Assembly: GCA_017409765.1 (NCBI GenBank)
Contig: JAFQSA010000011.1
Location: 1-41,755, forward strand
Source: Clostridia bacterium
Lineage (GTDB): Bacteria > Bacillota > Clostridia > Christensenellales > CAG-314
Direction of reading: 5' to 3'
DNA length: 41,755 nt
Part shown: positions 14,665-23,537 of the stretch, in pieces
How the letters are laid out: each line of letters begins with the position of its first letter
How positions within the stretch are numbered: position 1 is the stretch's first letter
Made by a program: the position numbers and the translations under genes
The notes under the pieces: generated by a model
The model's database searches: none
What the model was told of the DNA's origin: nothing
What the model saw: only the letters and a program-made list of their open reading frames with translations

Positions 14665-15717
14665 CTAGTCGATCTTTTGCAATTTGGTTGGCGCTTTCTT
14701 TCCGCTAAAGGATAGGTAAAGTTTGTCAGCGGTTACTGTAAAACTGTCATCAAGTTGGTCGTTGCAACGTTGCAAAAGTGCAACTGCATCCGTTCTAATT
14801 GCCAACACTTTTGTTTGGATTTCGCCATCGCGCGCAAGGCACATATCAAACTCTTCGATACCCAAAATTGACCGCAAAATTATGCGTTGTATTTTTGCCC
14901 GTGTGTAGCGCTTGCTCTTGATTTGTTCCACAAGAGTGTCGTAGCCAAGGTGCTTGTCTGCCTTGTAAATTTTGTTGTTTAGCCCCTCGGCAACACCGTC
15001 GATTTTGGATAGTGCTTGAGAGTCTGTAATCGCCAAGTGATGGCAGGCGAATTGGCAAAACTTTTCTTCAATGTTGTCGTCGATGTCTGTTTCAACAAAA
15101 TCGAAAGTAAACTTGTTTCGCAAAGTTATATCCTTGCGTAGTGCAGTTGAACTTGCGTATTCAACCCCTTCGCCGTGGTAATTGTCTTCTCTCTTTATTG
15201 TGATTGGTTTGATTTTGCTACCAATTTTCTTGATGGCTCTAATGTACTCAATGGCCAATGTATTGTTTGGGCTTTGCAAGATGTCACTATTTACCGCAAG
15301 GCTAACTGCTTTTGGGTAGCTATTGCCTTGGGCGAGGTAAGTTTGAATTTTCTCATTGATGCTTTCGTCGTCCAACAAATTTGCAATTTCTTGCAATTTT
15401 TCTATGTCGCCACACTCGCTACCAAACACAAGGCAGTCGGCGCCAAGTTGATTTGCAATTTTAACTCCGCCATAGGCAAAATCTTCTGCTGACGACGTCG
15501 CAAAAACAGTAGGCAATTCCACGACAATGTCTGCACCGCAAAGTATGGCGTGACGGGCGCGGTCGTACTTGTCTGCGCAAGCGGGCATACCACGTTGGAC
15601 AAAGTTTCCACTCATGACGCATACAACCTTTTCGGCAATTGTTTTTGCATAGTCGATCAGTCGTTTGTGACCGGTGTGTATGGGATTAAATTCGCAAATT
15701 ATTGCGGCAATTTTCAT
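14665..15717 (-). CDS. tmcAL: tRNA(Met) cytidine acetate ligase TmcAL (YlbM)
   Basis: 350 residues. It uses acetate and ATP to make N4-acetylcytidine at the wobble base of elongator tRNA-Met. The N-terminal nucleotidyltransferase motif ICEFNPIHTGH (compare EYNPFHNGH), CVMSGNFVQRG, a DADIVVELP-like segment (GADIVVELP) and VEYASSTALRK identify the family. SD AAAGGAAAT lies before the ATG. Acetate is also the product of pta-ackA, the divergent neighbour. It lies upstream of ylbJ on the same strand, but the terminator at 14578-14606 separates them. Confidence 0.93.
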   Translation of the reverse strand: MKIAAIICEFNPIHTGHKRLIDYAKTIAEKVVCVMSGNFVQRGMPACADKYDRARHAILCGADIVVELPTVFATSSAEDFAYGGVKIANQLGADCLVFGSECGDIEKLQEIANLLDDESINEKIQTYLAQGNSYPKAVSLAVNSDILQSPNNTLAIEYIRAIKKIGSKIKPITIKREDNYHGEGVEYASSTALRKDITLRNKFTFDFVETDIDDNIEEKFCQFACHHLAITDSQALSKIDGVAEGLNNKIYKADKHLGYDTLVEQIKSKRYTRAKIQRIILRSILGIEEFDMCLARDGEIQTKVLAIRTDAVALLQRCNDQLDDSFTVTADKLYLSFSGKKAPTKLQKID

Positions 15718-15749
15718 AACTTTATTTCCTTTGATTTGCTACTTTTCTA

Positions 15750-15778
15750 TTTACAATAATTTTTATTTGTGATATAAT
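15750..15778 (+). promoter_or_regulatory. promoter of pta-ackA
   Basis: TTTACA (15750-15755), 17 bases, TATAAT (15773-15778) with a TGA extended -10. The start near 15785 leaves a leader of about 120 bases. Confidence 0.8.
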
Positions 15779-15798
15779 TTCTTTTAGTGGGGCAAAAT

Positions 15799-15815
15799 TG
15801 ATATCTATGATATCA
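15799..15815. promoter_or_regulatory. 7-3-7 palindrome in the pta leader, possible operator
   Basis: TGATATC (15799-15805), TAT, GATATCA (15809-15815) is a perfect inverted repeat about 15 bases after the predicted transcription start, a position suited to repressor roadblock. No regulator can be named; it does not match the Rex consensus. Confidence 0.35.
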
Positions 15816-15906
15816 CTTTTGTAACAAATTTGTGTTCAAATTGTTTGCTCAACCATTATACACCAAATTTTGTAAAAAATAAAGCATTTCTTCAAGGAGA
15901 AAAGTT

Positions 15907-16902
15907 ATGAACATTCTAGAACAAATCAAACAAAAAGCAGCACAACTCCAAAAGACAATCGTTCTTTGTGAAGGCGAAGATAGTCGTGTAGTTAAAGCAG
16001 CACAAGATGCAACTCGCGAAGGTATTGCAAAAATCGTTTTGATTGGCGATGAAGATGCTATCAAAGCAGCAAACCCAGACGTTGACCTTACTGGTGTTAC
16101 CATTGTAAACAACCTCACTAGCGAACGTTTGCCAGAATATATTGCAAAACTTTGCGAACTCCGCAAGTCCAAGGGTATGACAGAAGAACAAGCATCCGCT
16201 CTTTTGAAAGATGGCACATACTTTGGCGCAATGATGCTCAAAATGGGCGAGGTTGACGGTCTTGTTTCTGGTGCTTGCCACTCCACAGCAAACACACTCC
16301 GTCCAGGTCTTCAAATCATCAAAACTGCTCCTGGTGCAAAAGCCGTTACAAGTTTCAACTTGATGCTTTGCCCACCACAAGGCAATCAATATTGCCCAGA
16401 TGGTTTGGTTGTTTTTGCTGACTGCGGTTTGAATCCAACATACACCTCCGAAGGTCTTGCTGATCTTGCTATTTCCACAGCAAAATCCGCAAAAGCAATT
16501 GCCGGTATCGATCCAAAGGTTGCAATGCTTTCCTTCTCTTCCAAGGGTAGCGCAAAGCACGACAACGTTAGTATGGTTGCAGAAGCAACACGCATTGCTC
16601 AAGAAACTGCTCCTGAACTTAAAATTGACGGCGAATTGCAATTTGACGCAGCAATCGTTCCATCCGTTGGCGAAATGAAGGCAAAGGGTAGCCCAGTTGC
16701 TGGTCACGCTAACGTATTTGTATTCCCTGACTTGCAATCTGGTAACATTGGTTACAAAATTGCAGAACGTCTTGGTGGCTTTATGGCTGTTGGTCCAATC
16801 TGCCAAGGTTTCGCAAAACCAATGAACGACCTTTCTCGCGGTTGCAAAACAGAGGATATCGTTGCTTGCGTAGCAATCACAGCACTTCAAACACAATTTT
16901 AG
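15907..16902 (+). CDS. pta: Phosphate acetyltransferase
   Basis: 331 residues, the usual length of the short clostridial Pta without regulatory N-terminal domain. It converts acetyl-CoA and phosphate to acetyl-phosphate. CEGEDSRVVKAA, GLVSGACHSTANTLRPGLQ, FADCGLNP and AGHANVFVFPDLQSGNIGYK are the hallmark segments. SD CAAGGAGAAA is strong. Codon choice is strongly biased, as expected of an abundant fermentation enzyme. It is followed by ackA after 9 bases. Confidence 0.97.
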   Translation: MNILEQIKQKAAQLQKTIVLCEGEDSRVVKAAQDATREGIAKIVLIGDEDAIKAANPDVDLTGVTIVNNLTSERLPEYIAKLCELRKSKGMTEEQASALLKDGTYFGAMMLKMGEVDGLVSGACHSTANTLRPGLQIIKTAPGAKAVTSFNLMLCPPQGNQYCPDGLVVFADCGLNPTYTSEGLADLAISTAKSAKAIAGIDPKVAMLSFSSKGSAKHDNVSMVAEATRIAQETAPELKIDGELQFDAAIVPSVGEMKAKGSPVAGHANVFVFPDLQSGNIGYKIAERLGGFMAVGPICQGFAKPMNDLSRGCKTEDIVACVAITALQTQF

Positions 16903-16911
16903 GAGATAAAT

Positions 16912-18117
16912 ATGAGCAAAATTTTGGTAATAAACTCTGGTAGTTCATCTTTGAAGTACCAACTTATCGATATGAAGGACGAAAGTGTTCTTGCAAAAGG
17001 TATTTGCGAACGTATCGGTATTGCTAACTCTAACTTTGTTTACAAAGCACACGGTCAAACAATTGAGCAACTTGTAGATATGCCTAACCACAACGTAGCA
17101 GTTAAACTTGTTTTGGACAAGTTGACAGATGCTGAAGTGGGCGTTATTGCATCCATGGAAGAAATTGATGGTGTAGGCCACCGTGTTGTGGCTTCCGGCG
17201 AAGCATTTAAGGTTCCAACATTGGTAACACCCGAGGCGATGGTGCTTATGGAAGAAATCAAGGACTTGGCTCCACTTCATAACCCAGCGGCTATCGTTGG
17301 TGTAAATGCCTGCCTTGCACAAATGCCAAACACACCAATGGTACTTGTTTTTGATACAGGTTTCCACTTTACAATGCCTGACTATGCATATATGTACGCA
17401 GTTGACTACGCACACTACGAAAAATACAAGATTCGTCGTTACGGTGCTCACGGTACAAGCCACAAGTTTGTAGCACAAGAAGCGGCAAAATACCTTGGTA
17501 AGGATATTGCTGATCTCAAAATCATCACTTGCCACCTTGGTAACGGCTCCTCCATCTCCGCAGTAGAAGGGGGAAAGTGCATTGATACATCCATGGGATT
17601 TACTCCACTTGCAGGTGTTGCAATGGGTACTCGTAGTGGCGATATCGACTACGCTGCAGCAGAGTACATTGGACGTAAAGAAGGTATGGATATTTCCCAA
17701 ACTTTGACATATCTCAACAAGAAGTGCGGTATGCTTGGTCTTTCCGGGGTAAGTAGTGACTTTAGAGATTTGGCAAAGGCAGCAGACGAAGGTAACTACC
17801 GTGCTAACCTTGCTTTGGATGTATTTGCATACGGTACAAAGAAGTACATTGGCGCATATTCCGCAGCGTTGAATGGTGTTGACGTTATCGTATTTACTGC
17901 TGGCGTTGGCGAAAATGATGCTGACGTTCGTCGAAGAACTCTCAAAAACTTGGATTACCTTGGAGTTAAACTCGATCTTGAAAAGAATGCAAACTGCCCA
18001 CGCGGTACTATTGCGGAAATCCAAGCAGACGACTCCAGAGTTAAAATTCTTGTAATCCCAACAAACGAAGAAGTTGTAATAGCTCGCGAAACAATGGCTG
18101 TTGCAAAGTTGTCTTAA
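16912..18117 (+). CDS. ackA: Acetate kinase
   Basis: 401 residues. It converts acetyl-phosphate and ADP to acetate and ATP, the energy-yielding end of acetate fermentation. VINSGSSSLKYQ at the N-terminus, FDTGFHFTMPD, RRYGAHGTSHKF (catalytic Arg/His), CHLGNGSSI and FTAGVGEN belong to the ASKHA-fold kinase. SD AGGAGATAA lies 4 bases upstream. It forms an operon with pta. Confidence 0.98.
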   Translation: MSKILVINSGSSSLKYQLIDMKDESVLAKGICERIGIANSNFVYKAHGQTIEQLVDMPNHNVAVKLVLDKLTDAEVGVIASMEEIDGVGHRVVASGEAFKVPTLVTPEAMVLMEEIKDLAPLHNPAAIVGVNACLAQMPNTPMVLVFDTGFHFTMPDYAYMYAVDYAHYEKYKIRRYGAHGTSHKFVAQEAAKYLGKDIADLKIITCHLGNGSSISAVEGGKCIDTSMGFTPLAGVAMGTRSGDIDYAAAEYIGRKEGMDISQTLTYLNKKCGMLGLSGVSSDFRDLAKAADEGNYRANLALDVFAYGTKKYIGAYSAALNGVDVIVFTAGVGENDADVRRRTLKNLDYLGVKLDLEKNANCPRGTIAEIQADDSRVKILVIPTNEEVVIARETMAVAKLS

Positions 18118-18121
18118 ATCG

Positions 18122-18150
18122 TTGACAAATTGTTAATAAATTAGTATAAT
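18122..18150 (+). promoter_or_regulatory. promoter of DUF177-rpmF, start at the initiation codon
   Basis: TTGACA (18122-18127), 17 bases, TATAAT (18145-18150): perfect consensus, beginning 5 bases after the ackA stop codon. The expected start (18156-18158) falls on the GTG of the DUF177 gene, so the message would be leaderless. Confidence 0.85.
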
Positions 18151-18151
18151 A

Positions 18152-18655
18152 ATGGCTGTGCATAGTAAAATTGTAATTGATTTGACGGAAAACCTTGCAA
18201 ATATAGGCGAACCGCTGATGTTTCAAGGCGAATTTGCCTTGTCAAGCGACTTGTTGCCATATCCACAAGCAACTTTGACAAAAGTAGAAGTAGACTTTGA
18301 TGTTACATTTGAAAATCCAAACGTTTTTATCGAAGGAGAAATTACCTGCTTTATCGAAGGTATTTGCGACAGATGCCTAGCAAAAGTTTCCAAACAAATC
18401 TACTTACCATTTGAACAAACATTTTACAAAGATAGTGCAGCGGACGAGGATGCGTACATCTACTCAGGTAGTAAACTGGACGTAACCAAAGCCGTGTGCG
18501 ACGAAATTGTGTTGTCCCTTCCATTGAGCTTTTTGTGCAAGGAAGATTGCAAAGGCTTGTGTCACAAGTGTGGTACAGACTTGAACAAACAAACGTGCAG
18601 TTGCGACACCACACCTGACAACGCTTTTTCTGTACTAAAAAATTTAAAATTCTAA
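18152..18655 (+). CDS. DUF177/YceD (YlbN) protein
   Basis: 167 residues if begun at the ATG at 18152; 165 if begun at GTG 18158, which I think more likely because the promoter's predicted start is at 18156-18158. No SD precedes either. The family (YceD, YlbN; ICEG-type CIEGICDRC, then CKEDCKGLCHKCGTDLN and CSC) is almost always encoded next to rpmF, as here, and in E. coli and plants it is linked to 23S rRNA accumulation. The C-terminal cysteines (CxxC pairs) probably bind zinc. Confidence 0.88.
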   Translation: MAVHSKIVIDLTENLANIGEPLMFQGEFALSSDLLPYPQATLTKVEVDFDVTFENPNVFIEGEITCFIEGICDRCLAKVSKQIYLPFEQTFYKDSAADEDAYIYSGSKLDVTKAVCDEIVLSLPLSFLCKEDCKGLCHKCGTDLNKQTCSCDTTPDNAFSVLKNLKF

Positions 18656-18670
18656 CGGAGGTGCATCACA

Positions 18671-18859
18671 ATGGCAGTACCCAAGAGAAAAACATCTAAA
18701 CAAAGAAAACACACAAGAGCAGCTAACTGGACAGCGACTGCTCCAACTTTGGTAGAATGTCCTCAATGCCACGAACTCAAGGTTGCTCACAAGGTTTGTG
18801 ATTCTTGTGGCTACTATGATGGCAAACAAGTTGTTGAAGTAACAGCAGACAACAAATAA
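18671..18859 (+). CDS. rpmF: 50S ribosomal protein L32
   Basis: 62 residues. The N-terminal MAVPKRKTSKQRKHTRAANW is typical. Cys30, Cys33, Cys43 and Cys46 form the zinc ribbon, so this is the zinc-binding (C+) form. SD ACGGAGGTG is near optimal. It is co-transcribed with DUF177 and ends at a strong terminator. The plsX and fab genes that often follow rpmF are absent. Confidence 0.98.
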   Translation: MAVPKRKTSKQRKHTRAANWTATAPTLVECPQCHELKVAHKVCDSCGYYDGKQVVEVTADNK

Positions 18860-18893
18860 TTGATTCTATCAAAATACCATTTGGTAAATAATT

Positions 18894-18925
18894 AACCACC
18901 GATTTTGTCGGTGGTTTTTATTTTT
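18894..18925 (+). terminator. terminator of DUF177-rpmF
   Basis: AACCACCGA (18894-18902) pairs with TCGGTGGTT (18908-18916), loop TTTTG, followed by TTTATTTTT. Confidence 0.92.
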
Positions 18926-18990
18926 CTGTGAAACAATTGGCTAAAATGGGGCATTTTTGTGAAACAACACACATTTATTGCGCCAATCTA

Positions 18991-19062
18991 TTGCAAAATG
19001 TAATCAAAAGGTATATAATATAAATGTATAATGATAGTTATGTGCAAAAATAGCGCATAACT
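18991..19062 (+). promoter_or_regulatory. promoter and leader hairpin of rnc-smc
   Basis: TTGCAA (18991-18996), 17 bases, TATAAT (19014-19019). About ten bases after the predicted start the leader forms AGTTATGTGC (19036-19045) paired with GCGCATAACT (19053-19062), loop AAAAATA. It lacks a T-run. The rest of the leader to 19142 shows no other element. Confidence 0.7.
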
Positions 19063-19142
19063 TTAACGCTGACTGATTGCAAACTGTTTGAAGTTTTGTC
19101 TAAACCTGATACAACAAATATTTTGCGACATTGGAGTAACGC

Positions 19143-19820
19143 ATGATTGATATTAAATCAATTGAAAGGATAATAGGTTACACCTTTCAAAATAAAAGCC
19201 TACTCATACAAGCATTTACCCATCCATCGTACGCACATATGACAGGTATGTTGGATAACGACCGTATGGAATACCTTGGCGATGCAATTTTGGATGATGT
19301 GGTTTCCATCTACATCTACAACGCGTACCCACAGTTGGACGCTGGCGACCTTACCAAATTGCGCGCTACAATTGTTTCGGCGCAAGGGCTAAAACCTATC
19401 GTAAAGGAAATGGGATTACTCAAACATCTGCTTGTTGCTGATGGTGCTGACGTTATCAAGCGCCTTGGCAAAAAAATTGAGGCAGACTTGTTTGAGGCTG
19501 TGCTTGGTGCTATCTATCTTGATGGTGGCTATCGCGAGGCGGAAAGATTTGTTTTGCACTTTTTGAAGGGTATTTTGGACAATCGAGTTTTGGAGGACGG
19601 TCAAAAGGACTACAAAACGCCTTTGCAAGAGTACTGCCAAGAACGTAAATGGACAATTTCCTACAAATTTGTTAGCCAAAGTGGCCCACAAAACAAACCT
19701 ACGTTTACGTTTGCTTTGTATATAAATGATGAGTTTTGCTGTGAAGGCACAGGTCTAAGTAAAAAGTCCGCACAACAAGATGCAGCAAAGAAATACTGTA
19801 CTAAATGGAGAATTGAATAG
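19143..19820 (+). CDS. rnc: Ribonuclease III
   Basis: 225 residues. It cleaves double-stranded RNA in rRNA and mRNA processing. The catalytic signature is NDRMEYLGDAIL; metal ligands Glu43, Asp47, Asp115 and Glu118 are present. The first acidic residue of the signature is Asp40, where NERLEFLGD has Glu. A double-stranded RNA-binding domain occupies about 155-223 (KTPLQEYCQ, then KKSAQQDAAKKY). SD TTGGAGTAAC is upstream. Its stop overlaps the smc start (TAGTG). Confidence 0.96.
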   Translation: MIDIKSIERIIGYTFQNKSLLIQAFTHPSYAHMTGMLDNDRMEYLGDAILDDVVSIYIYNAYPQLDAGDLTKLRATIVSAQGLKPIVKEMGLLKHLLVADGADVIKRLGKKIEADLFEAVLGAIYLDGGYREAERFVLHFLKGILDNRVLEDGQKDYKTPLQEYCQERKWTISYKFVSQSGPQNKPTFTFALYINDEFCCEGTGLSKKSAQQDAAKKYCTKWRIE

Positions 19821-22800
19821 TGCTATATTTGAAAAAAGTCGAAATGTACGGCTTCAAGAGTTTTGCCGACAAAGTAGAACTAAAATTTGATCAACCTATT
19901 ACTGGTATCGTTGGACCAAATGGTTGCGGTAAAAGTAATATTTCCGATGCTATCCGCTGGGTACTTGGTGAACAAAGTACAAAAAACCTGCGTGGTAAGC
20001 ACATGCAAGACCTTATCTTTAACGGTACTGACTCTCGCAAGTCTATGAGCTACTGCGAAGTGTCCCTCTACATGGACAACACAACTCGCATTTTCCCATT
20101 GCCAATGGACGAAGTTGTCATAAGTCGTAAACTTTACCGCAACAACGAAAGTGAGTACCTTTTGAATCGAAACGTCGTTCGTTTGATGGATATCAAAGAA
20201 CTTTTGCGTGGTGTTGGTCTTGGTAAGGAAGGTTACTCCATTGTTGGACAAGGCCGTATGGATGCAATCTTGAATGCCAAGCCAGAGGATCGTCGTGCAA
20301 TTTTCGAAGAAGCGATGGGCATTTCCACCTTCCGTGTAAAAAAGGTTGAAACTGAGCGTAAGTTGGAAAGAACCCGTTTGAATATGGACAACTTGATGAT
20401 TATTGTTGAGGAAATCAAGCGTCGCTTGCCCGAACTTAAGCGTCAATCTACCAATGCTAAAAAGTACATCGATTTGTACGATCAACTTAAGCATCACGAA
20501 ATTAACGCGTATATCTACAGTTATGACAATGCGAGCCAACAAAAGGATGATTGTCGCAAAAAGTTGGCAGGTTTGCAAGAAGAACAAAACTACAAGAGCG
20601 CGTTGTACGTTGATGTTAACGAGCAATATGACGAAATGTTCCACAAGCGCAACAACATTGATGCAGAAATCACCGCATTGAGAGATAAGCAAGTAGAACT
20701 TGCCGTTGTTGTAGAACGTAATTCCGGCGAAAAGAACGTCGTACGCGAAAAAATCAACAATGTAAAGCGCGAAATTGAAACAATCGAGCAACAAATTGTT
20801 GATGCTGGTGCAGAAATTGATAACTTGATTGCTGGTAATGACCAACTTAAGTCAACAATTGTTCATCGCGAAGGGGATAGAGATCAACTTCAACAAGAAA
20901 TTTTGCAAACAAACGATAAGTTTGCGGCGGTTTCTCGTAGAGTTGACGAAATCCAACGTAATTTGGATGATCTTCGCGGAAAACTTGAAGAAGTTTTGGC
21001 ATCAACCGCTAAGCACTCTAGTGCTATTGCTGGTTTTGAGGCGGAAATCAAGACATTGTCCGACCGTCTTGTAGAGATTGCTGAAAAGGAACAAGAACTT
21101 TCCTTGAGATTGCAAGAAAATGCCGGCGAAGAAGGTGACTTGATTGTTAAGTACGATGAACTTCGCAAACTTAAAGAGCAATTGGACAAGCAAGCGCAAC
21201 AACTCAAACAACAAGTAAAGGATTTGGAATACCAACAATTTAATTTGAGTACCGAGCTTCAACGTAAACATCAAGCCTACTCGAGTGAAAAGGGCGGTAT
21301 CGATATGCTCAAGGACTTTGTATCTAGTTATCGTGGATACAATTCCTGCATCCAAAACTTGATGAACGATGCAAAGCACGATAGTCAACTCAATTCTCAC
21401 ATCTGTGGTGTTGTTGCAAACTTAATCAAAGTTCAACCACAATTGCGTGTTGCTATCGAAACTGCACTTGGTGGTCGTTTGCAAAACATTGTTACCAAGA
21501 CGGAAGAGGATGTAAAATACCTCATCAACTATCTCAAGATCAACGACTACGGTAAGGCAACATTCTTGCCGGTATCATCCATGAAACCACATGGAATTGA
21601 TCGTGCGGACGTTTTGAAGGAAAAGGGCGTGCTTGGTGTTGCAAGCGAACTTATTTCCTACGACAAGTACTACTCCAATGTTTTCGAGTCCTTGCTTGGC
21701 GGTATTGTTATTGTAGATACATTCGATAATGCTGTTGCTTTGTCCAAAAAGTATCACTACGTTCACCGTATGGTAACACTCACTGGCGAACGCATCAATA
21801 ACGACGGTTCTTTGGAAGGTGGTAGTAGCAAAAAGCAAGCAACAAGTTTGCTCTCTCAAGAAACTCAAATTGAGGAGCGCACACAAAAACTTGCTCAACT
21901 TTTGCAACAACTCAAAGAAACGGAATCTCAAAAGCAACAATTGGACAAGCAGTTGGAAAATGCTCGTCAAGAGTACTCTGCTTTGTTGGAAAAAATCAGC
22001 CAAGTTACCGTCGATATTGCAACCTATCGCGAAAAGATTGAAACATCTAACACGCTTAGTGGTGCTGACAAGAAAAACATCTTGGGGCTTTCTAACGACA
22101 AGGAAAAAATCGACCAACGTTTGGCAACTTTGCAACGTTCTATCGAAAAAACTCTTGCATACATTGATGATCTCAAGTCCGCTGAGGAAAAACTTCGTGA
22201 CAAGATTGCTCGCATGACGGAAACGCTCAATGCGGAACTTGCTGCAAAGGAAGTTATTCGCAATTCACTTACCGATCGAAACCTTCGTTTGGCGGTTTTG
22301 ACATCCAATATCGAGAATTTCAAACACGAAATTGCTGGCAACGACAAGCAAATCCTTGCATTGCAAGAAACAATCAGCCTCAAAAAGAACTACATTGGTC
22401 AATTGACTGCTTCACTTGATATTCTTTACGAAAGACTTAACGAAAGCACAACTGATACGACTTTGCAAGCGGAAATGGATGCGCTTTTGGAGCAAATCAA
22501 GTCTACCGACAAGATGAAGTTGGATATCGAGATGCAATTCCAAATGCTATCCGAACAACGTATGCAATTGTCTAACGAGTTGGAAAAACTAGTTGGTGCA
22601 ATCGACCACGAAACGTACGTTTTGGGTAAGATTGACGACGACTTGATGGCTCTTCAAGAACGTGTATTCCAAGAATACGGTGTTACATATTCTGCAGCAA
22701 TGCAATACAAGGTGGAAGACTACGACTTTGAAGGTGGCAAAAATGCTATTGCCGAACTCAAACAAGCATTGCAACGCTTGGGTAGTGTAAACGTAAACGC

Positions 22801-23398
22801 TATCCAAGAACTTGCGGAAACTCAAGAGCGTTATGATGACTACATGAACCAAATTGAGGACCTCAAAAAGGCGCAAGACGACCTTGGGGCGGCGCTGAAG
22901 AGTTTGACTGCTGATATCGAAGTTCGCTTTGAAGAAGGCATGAGTCAAATCAACGACAACTTCAAGATGGTATTTAGAGAGTTGTTTAACGGTGGTTTTG
23001 CTCGTTTGACAGTAGAAAAAGATCCAAGCAAGTCCTCACTTGACTACGGTGTAGAAATTGAGGCGCAACCACCAGGAAAGAAATTGCAAAACATTTCGTT
23101 GCTTTCCGGTGGCGAACGCACAATGACATCCGTTGCAATTTTGTTTAGTATTCTTAAGTACAACCCAATGCCTTTCTGCGTATTGGACGAAATTGAAGCG
23201 CCTTTGGACGATGCCAATGCGGAGCGCGTATCCAAGTTCTTGCGCAAGTTCTCGGCATCAACTCAATTTGTCGTTATCACCCACAAAAAGCCAACTATGG
23301 AAAATGCCGACGTATTGTATGGTGTAACCATGGAAGAAAAGGGTGTATCTAAGATTGTTTCCGTAAAACTTACCGAAGCGATCAAGCAGGCTATGTAG
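19820..23398 (+). CDS. smc: Chromosome segregation ATPase SMC
   Basis: 1192 residues. Walker A GPNGCGKS at 32-39, long coiled coil to about 520, hinge about 524-640, returning coiled coil, signature LSGGERTMT near 1095 and Walker B FCVLDEIEAPLDDAN near 1118. With ScpA and ScpB (28938-30369) it forms condensin, which extrudes DNA loops and resolves replicated origins. It starts at GTG 19820 with GGAG 9 bases upstream and overlaps rnc by one base. ftsY, which commonly follows rnc-smc in Bacillota, is missing here; a terminator closes the operon. Confidence 0.97.
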   Translation: MLYLKKVEMYGFKSFADKVELKFDQPITGIVGPNGCGKSNISDAIRWVLGEQSTKNLRGKHMQDLIFNGTDSRKSMSYCEVSLYMDNTTRIFPLPMDEVVISRKLYRNNESEYLLNRNVVRLMDIKELLRGVGLGKEGYSIVGQGRMDAILNAKPEDRRAIFEEAMGISTFRVKKVETERKLERTRLNMDNLMIIVEEIKRRLPELKRQSTNAKKYIDLYDQLKHHEINAYIYSYDNASQQKDDCRKKLAGLQEEQNYKSALYVDVNEQYDEMFHKRNNIDAEITALRDKQVELAVVVERNSGEKNVVREKINNVKREIETIEQQIVDAGAEIDNLIAGNDQLKSTIVHREGDRDQLQQEILQTNDKFAAVSRRVDEIQRNLDDLRGKLEEVLASTAKHSSAIAGFEAEIKTLSDRLVEIAEKEQELSLRLQENAGEEGDLIVKYDELRKLKEQLDKQAQQLKQQVKDLEYQQFNLSTELQRKHQAYSSEKGGIDMLKDFVSSYRGYNSCIQNLMNDAKHDSQLNSHICGVVANLIKVQPQLRVAIETALGGRLQNIVTKTEEDVKYLINYLKINDYGKATFLPVSSMKPHGIDRADVLKEKGVLGVASELISYDKYYSNVFESLLGGIVIVDTFDNAVALSKKYHYVHRMVTLTGERINNDGSLEGGSSKKQATSLLSQETQIEERTQKLAQLLQQLKETESQKQQLDKQLENARQEYSALLEKISQVTVDIATYREKIETSNTLSGADKKNILGLSNDKEKIDQRLATLQRSIEKTLAYIDDLKSAEEKLRDKIARMTETLNAELAAKEVIRNSLTDRNLRLAVLTSNIENFKHEIAGNDKQILALQETISLKKNYIGQLTASLDILYERLNESTTDTTLQAEMDALLEQIKSTDKMKLDIEMQFQMLSEQRMQLSNELEKLVGAIDHETYVLGKIDDDLMALQERVFQEYGVTYSAAMQYKVEDYDFEGGKNAIAELKQALQRLGSVNVNAIQELAETQERYDDYMNQIEDLKKAQDDLGAALKSLTADIEVRFEEGMSQINDNFKMVFRELFNGGFARLTVEKDPSKSSLDYGVEIEAQPPGKKLQNISLLSGGERTMTSVAILFSILKYNPMPFCVLDEIEAPLDDANAERVSKFLRKFSASTQFVVITHKKPTMENADVLYGVTMEEKGVSKIVSVKLTEAIKQAM

Positions 23399-23500
23399 TG
23401 TAGTGTACCAAACTTTTGTTGCGATACCAAATGTCGCAATGAAAGAATCTCAAGTGTTCGCGTGCCACTTATACTTCATATCAAAATAATACCAAAAACT

Positions 23501-23537
23501 AAAAGCAAGATGACAAGATTGCCATCTTGCTTTTTTG
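23501..23537 (+). terminator. terminator of rnc-smc
   Basis: AAAAGCAAGATG (23501-23512) pairs with CATCTTGCTTTT (23523-23534), then TTGTG. A weaker TTGCGA/TCGCAA hairpin lies closer to the smc stop, near 23420. Confidence 0.9.

Noticed and set aside
15916..18024. Long minus-strand frames opposite pta (326 codons) and ackA (359 codons)
   Set aside because: They lie fully antisense to strongly codon-biased genes; the bias removes reverse-strand stops. The translations are Cys/Asn/Phe-rich without domains, SD or promoter.
19880..20845. 321-codon minus-strand frame within smc
   Set aside because: Antisense shadow of the highly biased smc N-terminal region.
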